A DNA stretch of 64,000 bases from RUG100 sp050953425 (GCA_050953425.1 JBMNMQ010000001.1:1-64000), one strand, 5' to 3'; positions 44,876-53,557 are shown, counted from the first letter of the stretch. Translations and numbers: made by a program. The notes: generated by a model not told the origin, from the sequence alone.

Positions 44876-44949
44876 GTGCGCCGGCCGTGTTCCGGCAGCG
44901 TGCCGGGCGATGTATTCCGGCCGCGTGCCGGGCGATGTGTTCCGGCGGG
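44876..44949. repeat. 25-bp tandem repeat, about three copies
   Basis: Copies start at about 44876, 44900 and 44925 and share GTGCCGGGCGATGT then TTCCGG. It lies between rluD and lspA. Confidence 0.65.
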
Positions 44950-44954
44950 TCCCC

Positions 44955-45476
44955 TCAGCGAGAGCGGCCGGCAGTGCGGCGCCGGCGGCGGGGCCGGCCG
45001 GCGAGGAACAGCGCGTAAACGGCCAGCAGAATGCAGCCGGCGACGACGCAGATATCGGCAACGTTGAAGACCGGAAAGAAATGAAAATCAAACATGTCGA
45101 CGACGTAGCCGCGGGCCGCGCGATCGATCAGATTGCCGATGCCGCCGCCGATCACCAGCGACAGCGCTGTCAGGCAGGCGGGATGCCCGTGCCGGTGCCG
45201 GATCACATAGATCAGCAGCAGCACCAGCACCGCCGCGGTCACGACCGTCAGAACCGAAGTGTGGTTTCTGAAAAGGCTGAAAGCCGCGCCGGTATTGCGC
45301 AGATAGGTAAGAGAAAACCAGCCGTCAAAGACCGGCCGGCTCTCTCCCGCCGCCAACTGTTCGACCACCATATGCTTGACCCAGTGATCGCCCGCGATGA
45401 CGGCGACGATGATCAGACACCAGGGCATATCCCGGTACAGAGAAGGTTCATTCTCCGCCTCCCTTGTTGATTTCAT
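44955..45476 (-). CDS. lspA: lipoprotein signal peptidase
   Basis: Aspartic protease that removes the signal peptide of prolipoproteins in the membrane. Four hydrophobic segments and the catalytic motifs GGGIGNLIDRAARGYVVD and FPVFNVADICVV with both aspartates are present. The start is uncertain: the frame opens at 45476, overlapping divIVA by 29 bp, while an ATG at 45428 would give the more usual 157 aa but has a weak ribosome site. The C-terminus is an Arg-rich tail. Confidence 0.93.
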   Translation of the reverse strand: MKSTREAENEPSLYRDMPWCLIIVAVIAGDHWVKHMVVEQLAAGESRPVFDGWFSLTYLRNTGAAFSLFRNHTSVLTVVTAAVLVLLLIYVIRHRHGHPACLTALSLVIGGGIGNLIDRAARGYVVDMFDFHFFPVFNVADICVVAGCILLAVYALFLAGRPRRRRRTAGRSR

Positions 45477-46221
45477 CGACGTCGATCACCATAGTTCTGC
45501 GGCTGCTGTCCTCCTCCGCGGCAGTGCGCTCCGCCGCGGCGGAAGCCGCCGTCTCGGGTTCTTTTTCCGCACCGCCGGCGATGATCGTCGTCCGCTTGTC
45601 ATCCGCCGCCGCACCGCCGTCGACCGGAGCGTCCGTGATCGCCTTCAGGTCCTCCAGACTGCCGATGTCTTCGGGTTCCGGCTCCTTCCCGACCTCCGGT
45701 TTCGCTTCTCTGTTCTGCTCTTCTTCCATCTCGGCCAGCAGCGTCTCCAGACGGTTGTCATCCTGACCGGGCTGAAGATCGTCATCCATGCGGCCGATCC
45801 GCGCCAGTTCCTCCTCCAGCATGTGCCGGTAGCGGTCGCGGAACGATTCATAGCGGCGCTGCGTGCGCTGCTGCTCCTCGAGCAGGCGCTGTGCCTTTTC
45901 CTTTGCTTCCCGCAGCGCCAGTTCGGCATCCATGCCGGCGTTCTTGAGAATGACGTCGGCGCGCTTCTCCGCACTCTTGGAAATGTCGTTCATCAGGTTC
46001 TGCGCCTGTTCCAGAACCTTGACGACCTCTCCCTCGGCCTTTTTATACTGCTCGAGTTCGGTGCGCAGGCTCTCGTTTTCAGTCTTGAGCTTGGTGTTTT
46101 CCTTGATGATCTTCTCCAGATCGAGGGTCACCAGATCGAGGAAGAGATCGACGTCCTCGACCTTGTAGCCGCGCATCGCCTTGGAAAATTCCTTGTTCTG
46201 AATATCCAGTGGTGTGATCAT
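45448..46221 (-). CDS. divIVA: DivIVA-domain cell division/polarity protein
   Basis: 257 aa. The DivIVA N-terminal domain is clear: MITPLDIQNKEFSKAMRGYK, VEDVDLFLDLV, then a long coiled coil (about 30-150, with EKIIKENTKLKTENESLRTELEQ) and a disordered acidic tail. It binds negatively curved membrane at division sites and poles. It lies directly after sepF and before lspA, a conserved arrangement for division genes. Confidence 0.93.
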   Translation of the reverse strand: MITPLDIQNKEFSKAMRGYKVEDVDLFLDLVTLDLEKIIKENTKLKTENESLRTELEQYKKAEGEVVKVLEQAQNLMNDISKSAEKRADVILKNAGMDAELALREAKEKAQRLLEEQQRTQRRYESFRDRYRHMLEEELARIGRMDDDLQPGQDDNRLETLLAEMEEEQNREAKPEVGKEPEPEDIGSLEDLKAITDAPVDGGAAADDKRTTIIAGGAEKEPETAASAAAERTAAEEDSSRRTMVIDVDEINKGGGE

Positions 46222-46224
46222 GCG

Positions 46225-46677
46225 CTACCTCCAGGTGTCCGAGCCGCCGGAGAAGTCAAAGCCGCTGTTCTCCGCCGCCGCCGCGATGTCGACGTTGTCG
46301 GGCGCAAAGATAAAGATGTTCTCGGCAACCTTCTGCACGTTGCCGTCGAGCGCATACGCGGCGCCGCTGAGGAAGTCGAAAATCTTGCGGCCGGTTTCGG
46401 CATCGAGGCTGGAGAGATTGAGAATGATCGGCTTTTTCTGCCGCAGCGAATCAACCAGCTTCTGGCATTCCTCAAAGCCTTCCGGCTGCGTGACCACCAG
46501 CTTGAAGGGGCTGTCGCCGGGCATCTCCACGACTTTGCCGCGGCGCGCGTAGCTGCTGCGCGGCTCGATCTTCTTGCGCTCCAGCTGAGCGCCGGTTTCC
46601 TGGATTTCCTCCTCGGTGATTTCATCGTCGTACTCTTCGATGCCGACGAGGTCTTTGAATTTATCGAATACTCCCAT
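46225..46677 (-). CDS. sepF: cell division protein SepF
   Basis: About 150 aa. SepF has an N-terminal amphipathic membrane-binding helix (MGVFDKFKDLVGI) followed by an acidic linker and the FtsZ-binding core (PFKLVVTQPEGFEECQKLVDS, KPIILNLSSLDAETGRKIFDFLSG, FIFAPDNVDI). AAGGAGG lies before the ATG at 46677; the frame stays open upstream but only as Arg/Ala-rich junk. It precedes divIVA by 3 bp. Confidence 0.94.
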   Translation of the reverse strand: MGVFDKFKDLVGIEEYDDEITEEEIQETGAQLERKKIEPRSSYARRGKVVEMPGDSPFKLVVTQPEGFEECQKLVDSLRQKKPIILNLSSLDAETGRKIFDFLSGAAYALDGNVQKVAENIFIFAPDNVDIAAAAENSGFDFSGGSDTWR

Positions 46678-46811
46678 ACGTTTTCCTCCTTGCTGTCTGG
46701 GGCTGCGTGATGCAGAAGCGGCAGCGCCGCCGCCCGGCCGCTCTGCTGCAGTGCCGCTGCATGGCCGCCGCGCCGCAGTCCGGCCGCTCTGCCGCCGCAT
46801 CTGTATTTGCG

Positions 46812-47474
46812 TTAGTAATTGCGCTGGCCGAAGATCGCGCTGCCGACGCGGACCATGTTCGATCCTTCCTCCATCGCGATCTGATAATCGTGGGACATGC
46901 CCATCGACAGATATTGAAAATCCAGCCGTTCGTGATCGATCGCGCCGAACTTTTCATACTGTTCGCGCACGGCGGCGAACACCGGCCGGACCTCCTCGGG
47001 ATTGTCGGCAAACGGGGCGATGCACATCAGGCCGCAGATGCGTACATTGGGGCAGCTGTCGAGGATATCGCGGATCAGCCCCTCGGTCTCCTCGGGAGGG
47101 ATGCCGAATTTGCTCTCCTCGCCGGCCGCGTTGACCTGCAGCAGAATGTCCATCGTCTTGTCGTGCTGTCCGGCGCGCTTGCTGATTTCCTTCGCCAGCT
47201 TGAGCGAATCGACCGAATGGATCAGCGACACCTTATCGACAATGTACTTGACCTTGTTGGTCTGCAGATGACCGATCATATGCCAGCGCACCGGCTTGAC
47301 ATGGTCGTACTTGTCGAGTATCTCCTGCACTTTGTTTTCGCCGATGTCGGTGACGCCCTCGTCGATCGCCAGATTGATCTCCTGATACGGGTGGGTCTTG
47401 GTCACCGCCACCAGCTGCACGCCGTCCTTCAGCGTACTCTGTACTTTTTCCAGATTGCCCTTGATGTCTTCCAT
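46812..47474 (-). CDS. yggS: YggS/PROSC-family pyridoxal phosphate homeostasis protein
   Basis: 220 aa, PLP-binding TIM-barrel protein without a known catalytic activity, affecting PLP and amino-acid balance. The PLP lysine is in QLVAVTKTHPYQEI; other blocks are DIGENKVQEIL, WHMIGHLQTNKVKYI, LLQVNAAGEESKFG, LMCIAPFADN and FQYLSMGMSHDYQIA ending with MVRVGSAIFGQRNY. Linked to sepF as in many Gram-positives. Confidence 0.95.
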   Translation of the reverse strand: MEDIKGNLEKVQSTLKDGVQLVAVTKTHPYQEINLAIDEGVTDIGENKVQEILDKYDHVKPVRWHMIGHLQTNKVKYIVDKVSLIHSVDSLKLAKEISKRAGQHDKTMDILLQVNAAGEESKFGIPPEETEGLIRDILDSCPNVRICGLMCIAPFADNPEEVRPVFAAVREQYEKFGAIDHERLDFQYLSMGMSHDYQIAMEEGSNMVRVGSAIFGQRNY

Positions 47475-47538
47475 GGATTTCGCCTTCTTTGCTCCGCCCG
47501 CACGGGCTGCCTGCGGGCTCGTTCTCAGGGAATATCGT

Positions 47539-47544
47539 ATTATA
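47539..47544 (-). promoter_or_regulatory. possible -10 for yggS-sepF-divIVA
   Basis: A perfect TATAAT on the minus strand in the gap between the HlyD-like gene and yggS; the -35 is weak. It would let the division genes be expressed apart from trmD. Confidence 0.4.
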
Positions 47545-47555
47545 CAGGCCGCGGC

Positions 47556-48569
47556 TCAGTGATCGTCACTGCCGCCGGCGGATTTTTCGCTTTTGGGATG
47601 CCGCAGCACTTCATCGTACATGTTGACCGTATTGACGGAGCGGCCGTGGGCATCGACATAAGCGCCCTCGGCGATGACGGTCTTTTTCCCGTCGGTGCCG
47701 AGCACCTGCACCGGAGTGAACACATAATCACCGGTGACGGAACGCACGTAGACGCCCGTTCTGCCCTTGCGCTGCGTCAGACATTTGTTGCTGACCACGA
47801 GTCCCCGCTCATCGAGGGCGATCAGCTTTGCGTCGCAGCTGCGCAGCCGGGTCAGGCCGCGATAGTACTGTCGGCTGTGCAGTACCACCTTCCAGCGCCG
47901 CTTTTCCTTGCTGACGCGGTCGACGACGGCGCTGATCGTGCCGTGCGGCAGACGGACACTGACGGAGACGCCCTTTTCGTAGTAAGCCACGCGGCTCTCC
48001 TTCACCCAGCAGACCATATACCAGTCCGCCGTATCGCTGATCTTGAAGATCGGGGTGCCGGCCGCCGCCTTGCTGCGCTGCAGATTGACGGAATTCCACT
48101 GGTGTTCGGCCGCACCGTTCTCGGTGATGCGATCCAGCCGGGACGGCGAGAAATAACTCTCGGCACCGTCGGCGTAGTGGGAAAAGGTGCCGCGCCGCGG
48201 GCTGCTGCCGTCTGCAGCGGACTGCATGGTGCTGCCGAGATGACCGGCAATCTCCCGGACGCTCGCTTCCTCGTTCTTTTCGTCCTTGCTGAGGGAAGCA
48301 TCGGCGATCGCAATGACAGCCGTTCCCTGCCTGACCAGAGTTCCCTCCCTGGTGCAGTCCGAAAGACTGCTGTCGCGCGCTGCCGCGCAGACCGTATCAT
48401 CGCGCACGACGTAGCATCTGACGTCATCTTCCACCCGGACGGTCCCCTCCTTGACCGTTTCCGTACTGGTCAGCGCGCCGGTCACGGAAGGAATGACACC
48501 GATAACAAGATATAGTATCACGACGATCAGAAGATAAATAAATATGGTCTTTTTCGTCAATTTCGGCAT
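47556..48569 (-). CDS. HlyD-like membrane-anchored adaptor protein
   Basis: 337 aa with one N-terminal membrane anchor (about 8-28, IFIYLLIVVILYLVIGVIP). The rest is outside and resembles HlyD/MFP adaptor proteins: two beta-rich lipoyl-like halves (about 40-100 and 165-230, GTLVRQGTAVIAIADA, GTPIFKISDTADWYMVCWV) interrupted by a helical region, then a beta-barrel part to the end. No transporter partner is adjacent. It lies between trmD and yggS-sepF; its position next to division genes suggests an envelope role, which is inferred. Confidence 0.78.
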   Translation of the reverse strand: MPKLTKKTIFIYLLIVVILYLVIGVIPSVTGALTSTETVKEGTVRVEDDVRCYVVRDDTVCAAARDSSLSDCTREGTLVRQGTAVIAIADASLSKDEKNEEASVREIAGHLGSTMQSAADGSSPRRGTFSHYADGAESYFSPSRLDRITENGAAEHQWNSVNLQRSKAAAGTPIFKISDTADWYMVCWVKESRVAYYEKGVSVSVRLPHGTISAVVDRVSKEKRRWKVVLHSRQYYRGLTRLRSCDAKLIALDERGLVVSNKCLTQRKGRTGVYVRSVTGDYVFTPVQVLGTDGKKTVIAEGAYVDAHGRSVNTVNMYDEVLRHPKSEKSAGGSDDH

Positions 48570-48581
48570 ACGCGGCTCCAG

Positions 48582-49325
48582 TTATATCTTACACCCTTCC
48601 AGTATCTTTTCCAATATCTTTTTCTCCTCCGGCGGGAGCTCATCGGCGCGCTCCAGATAGGCCGCAAAGAGATCGGGACGGCGCTCCCTGGTCAGCCGCA
48701 GCGACTGTTCCAGACGCCAGCGGTCGACCTCCGCGTGATCGCCGGACAGCAGCACTTCCGGCACCTCAAGACCGCGGTAGCTGCGCGGCCGGGTGTACTG
48801 CGGATATTCCAGCAGCCCGGAGTAGATCGATTCTTCGAGCGCCGAGGCGCGGCTGGCCAGCACGCCCGGGATCAGCCGCGCCACCGCATCGATGAGGACG
48901 ATGGCCGCCGGCTCACCGCCGGTGAGGATATAGTCGCCGATCGAGACCTCCTCGGCCTGCCAGTGGGTCAGGATGCGCTCGTCGATGCCCTCGTAGTGAC
49001 CGCAGAGCACCACCAGCTGCGGTTCCTGCGCCAGCTCGGCGAGCAGATCGCAGTCCAGCATCCGTCCCTTCGGCGACATGTAGAGAATGCGCTTTTCCGC
49101 GGCGTCCACCGCTTCGAGCGCGCGGAAGACCGGATCGCAGGTCATCACCATGCCGGCACCGCCGCCGAACGGCGCATCGTCAGTCCGGCGGTGCCGGTCG
49201 AGCGTGTAGTCGCGGATGTCGGTGAGGCGGATCTCCAGCAGCCCCTTCTCGCCGGCCCTGCCGAGCATGCTGCTGCGCAGCGCCGTGAACATCTCCGGAA
49301 ACAGTGTCAGTACGTCGATCTTCAT
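48582..49325 (-). CDS. trmD: tRNA (guanine-N1)-methyltransferase
   Basis: Makes m1G37 in tRNAs, which prevents +1 frameshifting. SPOUT fold with KIDVLTLFPEMF, the trefoil-knot motifs LVVLCGHYEGIDERI and SIGDYILTGGEPAAIVLIDA, and DDAPFGGGAGMVM. 247 aa. The ATG overlaps the rimM stop as ATGA. Downstream one expects rplS, but it is absent here. Confidence 0.97.
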   Translation of the reverse strand: MKIDVLTLFPEMFTALRSSMLGRAGEKGLLEIRLTDIRDYTLDRHRRTDDAPFGGGAGMVMTCDPVFRALEAVDAAEKRILYMSPKGRMLDCDLLAELAQEPQLVVLCGHYEGIDERILTHWQAEEVSIGDYILTGGEPAAIVLIDAVARLIPGVLASRASALEESIYSGLLEYPQYTRPRSYRGLEVPEVLLSGDHAEVDRWRLEQSLRLTRERRPDLFAAYLERADELPPEEKKILEKILEGCKI

Positions 49326-49825
49326 AACTCCAGCAGCCCTTTCGGAAGCCGCACCGTGACCCGCCCTTTTTCCGCCTCGACGGCGCGGATGAAAGCCGGC
49401 ACGCCGGGCAGGTAGATCAGGCGGCCGTCCTCCCGCAGCCGGATGCAGCAGAGCGGCTGCGGGCTGTCCGTGCGAATATCCTCGAGGATGCCGAGCGGCC
49501 GGCCGTCCTCGAGGACAACGTCGGCATGCAGCAGATCGCGGATGTAGTATTCGCCGGGTGACGTCTCTTCCAGCTCGGCGGCGTCCATCTCCACGTCGCA
49601 GCCGCGCAGAGATTCGGCCGCATCGCGGCTGTCGATGCCGTCTAAGAGAACGACCGGCATGCCCTTCTGCCGGCGTACGCGGAGGATCGGGTAAGCGGTA
49701 TCCCGCAGATAGAGATGCGTCAGCTTCTCAAAACGCCGCGGGTCCTCCGCATAGCTGCGCAGCTTCAGCTCGCCGCGCAGGCCGACTGCCCTGATCACCG
49801 TACCGATAAGAATTCTTTCCGCCAT
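49322..49825 (-). CDS. rimM: ribosome maturation factor RimM
   Basis: 16S rRNA processing factor that binds 30S via S19. N-terminal RimM barrel (ILIGTVIRAVGLRGELKLRSYAEDP) and a PRC-barrel C-terminal half (EYYIRDLLHADVVLEDGRPLG, LIYLPGVPAFIRAVEAEKGR). The ATG at 49825 has AAGGAGCAGG upstream and fixes the start; longer reading frames are not supported. 167 aa. Confidence 0.95.
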   Translation of the reverse strand: MAERILIGTVIRAVGLRGELKLRSYAEDPRRFEKLTHLYLRDTAYPILRVRRQKGMPVVLLDGIDSRDAAESLRGCDVEMDAAELEETSPGEYYIRDLLHADVVLEDGRPLGILEDIRTDSPQPLCCIRLREDGRLIYLPGVPAFIRAVEAEKGRVTVRLPKGLLEL

Positions 49826-49872
49826 CCTGCTCCTTCCCGCTGCTGCCGCAGCCCGGCTGCTCCACCAAATAA

Positions 49873-49894
49873 GGCACATATCGAAATATGTGCC
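49873..49894 (-). terminator. hairpin between khpA and rimM
   Basis: A perfect 9-bp stem GGCACATAT / ATATGTGCC around CGAA is followed on the minus strand by TTATTTGG. The U tract is weak, so partial termination or an mRNA processing site is likely. Confidence 0.5.
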
Positions 49895-49901
49895 CTTGGC
49901 T

Positions 49902-50132
49902 CTACTGTACGATTTCGACGACGACCTTTTTTCTGGCCTTCATGGCGGCCGCCTTGACAACGGTGCGCAGCGCCTTGGCAATGCGGCCCTGCTTGCCGAT
50001 GACCTTGCCCATATCTTCGGGAGCTACCCTGAGCTGAACGACAGTAGTCTGCTTATCAACGGTTTCCGTGACCTCGACGGCATCCGGATCATCCACCAGT
50101 GATTTGGCAATCACTTTTACCAATTCTGTCAT
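49902..50132 (-). CDS. khpA: KhpA-type KH-domain RNA-binding protein
   Basis: 76-aa single KH protein (YlqC/KhpA). The GxxG loop is in MGKVIGKQGRIAKALRTVV. Family members bind many RNAs and partner with KhpB (Jag/EloR). It lies between rpsP and rimM, as in most Bacillota. Confidence 0.94.
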   Translation of the reverse strand: MTELVKVIAKSLVDDPDAVEVTETVDKQTTVVQLRVAPEDMGKVIGKQGRIAKALRTVVKAAAMKARKKVVVEIVQ

Positions 50133-50149
50133 TCGTTATCACCGCTTTC

Positions 50150-50392
50150 CTACTGAATAATTCCTTCTTTTCTGAACAGACTGCGGACGCGTTCGGTCAG
50201 CTGTGCGCCGGTGGCCATCCATTTCTGTGCCGCTTCGGCGTCGATCTTGATGACGTCGGGATCCGCCAGGGGATCAAAGTAGCCGATTTCCTCGATGAAT
50301 CTGCCGTTGCGCGATCTTCTCGAATCCGCAACGACGATGCGATAAAACGGCTTTTTGTGTCCGCCCATTCTCTTCAGTCTGATTTTTACCAT
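50150..50392 (-). CDS. rpsP: 30S ribosomal protein S16
   Basis: 80 aa. MVKIRLKRMGGHKKPFYRIV, ADSRRSRNGRFIEEIGYFDP and the C-terminal GAQLTERVRSLF are the S16 hallmarks. GGAGG lies 8 bases before the ATG at 50392. Between ffh and khpA. Confidence 0.97.
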   Translation of the reverse strand: MVKIRLKRMGGHKKPFYRIVVADSRRSRNGRFIEEIGYFDPLADPDVIKIDAEAAQKWMATGAQLTERVRSLFRKEGIIQ

Positions 50393-50495
50393 TGTTGTTA
50401 CCTCCACTTGGAATATGCATATTGTCTGCTGCTGTAAATATTTGCCGTGATCTGCTCCGGCCGCTGCCGACGATCCCGTTCTCCGGGCGCCGTCG

Positions 50496-51824
50496 CTACT
50501 GGAACATCCGCGGCATGCGCGCGCCCGGTCTGGTCATCTGCCGCATCATCCTGCGGGCTTCGTTGTAGCGCTTGACGAGACCGTTGATCTTGCTGACCGG
50601 CTGTCCGCAGCCGGCGGAAATGCGACGGCGGCGGCTGGCGTTGAGGATCGAGGGATCGCGCCGCTCCTCCCTGGTCATCGAGTAGATGATCGCTTCCATC
50701 TGCGCGAATTCTTTCTCCGAACGCTCCAGATCGATGTCCTGCAGGCCCTTGGTGTTGTAGCCGGGCAGCATCGTCAGGATCTTCCTGACGCCGCCCATCT
50801 TCTTCACCTGTCCCATCTGGTCGAGGAAATCCTCGAGAGTGAACTGGTTCTTGCGGATCTTGCGCTCCAGCTTGGCCGCTTCCTCGTCGTCGTACTGCGC
50901 CTCCGCCTTCTCGATCAGGGTCATCATGTCGCCCATGCCGAGGATGCGCTGCGCCATGCGGTCGGGATGAAACGGCTCGAGAGCGTCCATCTTTTCGCCC
51001 ATGCCGACGAATTTGATCGGCTTGCCGGTTACTTTGCGGGCCGACAGCGCCGCGCCGCCGCGGGAATCGCCGTCCATCTTGGTCATGATGATGCCGTCAA
51101 TGCCGAGCCTTTCGTTGAAGCCGCGCGCCGCGTTGACCGCGTCCTGTCCGGTCAGGGCGTCGACGACGAGAAGAATTTCATGGGGCTTGATCGCTTTTTT
51201 CAGGCGCTCCAGCTCCTCCATCAGTTCCTCGTCGATCTGCAGGCGCCCGGCGGTGTCAACGATCAGCACGTTGCAGCCCGTTTTCTCCGCTTCGGCACGG
51301 GCCGCGAGGGCGATCTTCTCCGGCTCCCTGCAGTCGCGCATCGTAAACACCGGCGTGTCGACCGAAGCGCCGACAACCTCGAGCTGGTCGATCGCCGCCG
51401 GCCGGTAGATGTCGCAGGCGCAGAGCATCGGCTTTTTGCCCTTGTTCTTCAGCCAGGAAGCCAGTTTGCCGCAGGTCGTGGTCTTGCCGGTGCCCTGCAG
51501 GCCGACCATCAGGAGCACGGTAAAGCCGCTCGGCGAATAGGTCAGCTTGCTGTCGGTGCCGCCCATCAGAGCGGTCAGCTCCTCACTGACGATCTTGACG
51601 ACCTGCTGTCCCGGCGTCAGCGATTTCAGCACGTCGGCGCCGAGGGCCTTTTCCTTGACGTCGGCGACGAATTCCTTGACCACCTTAAAGTTGACATCGG
51701 CTTCCAGCAGCGCCAGCTTGACCTCGCGCATCGCCTTGTCGATGTCCGCCTCGGTCAGCGAGCCCTGCCCCTTCAGGTCCTTGAACACGCCCTGCAGTTT
51801 TTCCGACAATCCTTCAAATGCCAT
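50496..51824 (-). CDS. ffh: signal recognition particle protein Ffh
   Basis: SRP GTPase that targets nascent membrane proteins. N domain (about 1-85), G domain with VGLQGTGKTTTCGKLA, DTAGRLQIDEELMEEL and TKMDGDSRGGAALS, and a Met-rich M domain ending in RRMMRQMTRPGARMPRMFQ that binds SRP RNA and signal sequences. 442 aa. It follows ylxM directly. Confidence 0.97.
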   Translation of the reverse strand: MAFEGLSEKLQGVFKDLKGQGSLTEADIDKAMREVKLALLEADVNFKVVKEFVADVKEKALGADVLKSLTPGQQVVKIVSEELTALMGGTDSKLTYSPSGFTVLLMVGLQGTGKTTTCGKLASWLKNKGKKPMLCACDIYRPAAIDQLEVVGASVDTPVFTMRDCREPEKIALAARAEAEKTGCNVLIVDTAGRLQIDEELMEELERLKKAIKPHEILLVVDALTGQDAVNAARGFNERLGIDGIIMTKMDGDSRGGAALSARKVTGKPIKFVGMGEKMDALEPFHPDRMAQRILGMGDMMTLIEKAEAQYDDEEAAKLERKIRKNQFTLEDFLDQMGQVKKMGGVRKILTMLPGYNTKGLQDIDLERSEKEFAQMEAIIYSMTREERRDPSILNASRRRRISAGCGQPVSKINGLVKRYNEARRMMRQMTRPGARMPRMFQ

Positions 51825-51832
51825 GATCTCTC

Positions 51833-52186
51833 CTATTCATCCAGCTGGTCGATGATGCTGCGCACCTGCTGCAGCCGGCTGGTCAGTCCGCGATTCGTGC
51901 GGTTGTCGCGCAGGATCGCGTCAATCTGCCGGTCGATGGCGCAGATGGCTTCTTCGCGGCGGCGCAGTGTCCTGGCCAGACCCAGTTTTTCCTCGTAGCC
52001 GTCGAGAGCCGCCTCGGCGTTTTTCAGCGCATCGTGCACTCCCTGCCGGCTGATGCCGAATTCTTCGGCGATCTCCGAGAGGGAGAGATTTTCGTTGTGG
52101 TAAAGCTGCACCACGTCCTGCTGCCGCCGGGTCAGCAGCCCGCCGTAGCAGTCGAACAGCAGACTGTACCTGATCGATGCATCCAT
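51833..52186 (-). CDS. ylxM: YlxM-family putative DNA-binding protein
   Basis: 117 aa. A helix-turn-helix protein of the UPF0122 family: SLLFDCYGGLLTRRQQDVVQLYHNEN, LSLSEIAEEFGISRQGVHDALKN, with a C-terminal coiled coil. It is always next to ffh in Bacillota; the role in SRP expression or function is not defined. ATG at 52186 follows GGAGG. Heads the ffh-rpsP-trmD unit and has a promoter just upstream. Confidence 0.93.
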   Translation of the reverse strand: MDASIRYSLLFDCYGGLLTRRQQDVVQLYHNENLSLSEIAEEFGISRQGVHDALKNAEAALDGYEEKLGLARTLRRREEAICAIDRQIDAILRDNRTNRGLTSRLQQVRSIIDQLDE

Positions 52187-52230
52187 ATTCGCCGCCTCCG
52201 CTGTCAAGCTCCTGCGCTTGTCACCGTAAC

Positions 52231-52260
52231 AATATAACACGGCCGCCGACGGCCTGTCAA
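52231..52260 (-). promoter_or_regulatory. ylxM-ffh promoter (-35 TTGACA, -10 TATATT)
   Basis: Minus strand TTGACA (52255-52260) and TATATT (52231-52236) with an 18-base spacer, about 45 bp before ylxM. Confidence 0.65.
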
Positions 52261-52334
52261 GTGAATTTCCTTGTCAGATGCAGCCGGTCGGATCCCTGCC
52301 GGAGGCGATCCGAAAGTGGGCTGTCCGCCGGTTG

Positions 52335-52462
52335 CTGCCGCCGATCGCAGCCGCAGGCCGCAGCCGTTGCCGCCGCCGATCGCAGCCGTCGCAGCCGCAG
52401 GTCGCAGCCGTCGCCGCCGCCGATCGCAGCCGTCGCAGCCGTCGCCGCCGCAGGCCGCAGAT
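52335..52462. repeat. GCCGCCGATCGCAGCC-type degenerate repeat
   Basis: GATCGCAGCC recurs at 52343, 52378 and 52422 within units of GCCGCCGCCGATCGCAGCC and GCAGCCGTC. It fills the gap between ddl and the ylxM promoter; no gene is seen in it. Confidence 0.7.
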
Positions 52463-52492
52463 CACAGATGGATGCGTGATCCATGCATCGCC

Positions 52493-53557
52493 CTACTCCT
52501 CTTCCAGCGCCAGTTCGATCAGCCGGTCGAGCAGATCCGGGTACTCGATGCCGGCCGCTTCCCACAGCTGCGGGTACATGCTGTCGCCGGTAAAGCCGGG
52601 CATCGTATTGATCTCGTTGAAGACCACGTCGCCGTTCTCGGCGAGGAAAAAGTCGACCCGGGCCAGACCGCGGCAGCCGAGGCTGCGATAGATATTGAGC
52701 GCAGCGTCCTTCATCTCGCATTCGCGGGTCGGCGGCAGATCGGTGACGAGAACGGTCTGGGTCTGGTCGTTGCCGTATTTGGAATCGTAATCATAGAACT
52801 CGGCGGCGGGCAGTATTTCCCCGATCGGCGAAGCCTCCGGCTTGTGGTTGCCGAGCACGGCGACCTCCATCTCCCGGCCGACGATGGCTTCCTCGATCAG
52901 GATCTTGCTGTCCTCGGCCGCCGCCAGCCGCAGTCCCCGCTCCAGCTCCTCGTCGCTGCTGACCTTGGAGACGCCCACCGAGGAACCGGTACGGGCCGGT
53001 TTGACAAAGAGCGGGTAGACGCCATGAAAGCGCATCGTGATGCGCTGCCATTCCTTGTCGTGGCTGTCGCGCAGATCCCGGCTGTCGAGTTCCAGATGCT
53101 TTGCCTGGCGGATGCCGAGCCGCGAGACGATCAGCTTGGTGAGCGTCTTATCCATGCCGCAGACCGAAGCCGCGGGGCCGCAGCCGACATAGGGGATGCC
53201 GGCCATCTCCAGCAGGCCCTGGATCTTGCCGTCCTCGCCGCCCTCGCCGTGCAGCACGGGGAAAACGACGTCGACGGGGATCGTCTTGCGTCCCGCCTGC
53301 AGGCCGTGCACCACGCGATCAGGGCTGAGCACGGCCGGCTTGCAGCCGCGCGCCGTATCCCATTCCCCGCTCTCGATCTGCTCCGGATCGGCCCCGGTCA
53401 GCAGCCAGCTGCCGTCCTTGCGGATGCCGACGGTGAGCACATTGTACTTTGCCGGGTCCAGCTGCCGCAGCACCGAGGCTGCGGAATAGCAGGACACTTC
53501 GTGTTCCGGTGAAATTCCGCCGAATATGATCAACAGATTGCGTTTATCCTGACTCAT
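52493..53557 (-). CDS. ddl: D-alanine--D-alanine ligase
   Basis: 354 aa ATP-grasp ligase making D-Ala-D-Ala for peptidoglycan. LLIIFGGISPEHEVSCYSA and HGEGGEDGKIQGLLEMAGIP are the family signatures; the omega loop reads FYDYDSKY, the Tyr-Lys type of D-Ala-D-Ala enzymes rather than the VanA His type, and FNEINTMPGFT closes the site. The ATG overlaps the upstream ABC ATPase gene as ATGA, so ddl and a wall-polymer exporter are co-translated. Confidence 0.94.
   Translation of the reverse strand: MSQDKRNLLIIFGGISPEHEVSCYSAASVLRQLDPAKYNVLTVGIRKDGSWLLTGADPEQIESGEWDTARGCKPAVLSPDRVVHGLQAGRKTIPVDVVFPVLHGEGGEDGKIQGLLEMAGIPYVGCGPAASVCGMDKTLTKLIVSRLGIRQAKHLELDSRDLRDSHDKEWQRITMRFHGVYPLFVKPARTGSSVGVSKVSSDEELERGLRLAAAEDSKILIEEAIVGREMEVAVLGNHKPEASPIGEILPAAEFYDYDSKYGNDQTQTVLVTDLPPTRECEMKDAALNIYRSLGCRGLARVDFFLAENGDVVFNEINTMPGFTGDSMYPQLWEAAGIEYPDLLDRLIELALEEE

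Noticed and set aside
52493..53557. Ddl as a VanA-type D-Ala-D-Lac ligase
   Set aside because: The omega loop carries the Tyr and Lys of D-Ala-D-Ala ligases (FYDYDSKY), not the VanA histidine, and no vanH/vanX neighbours exist.
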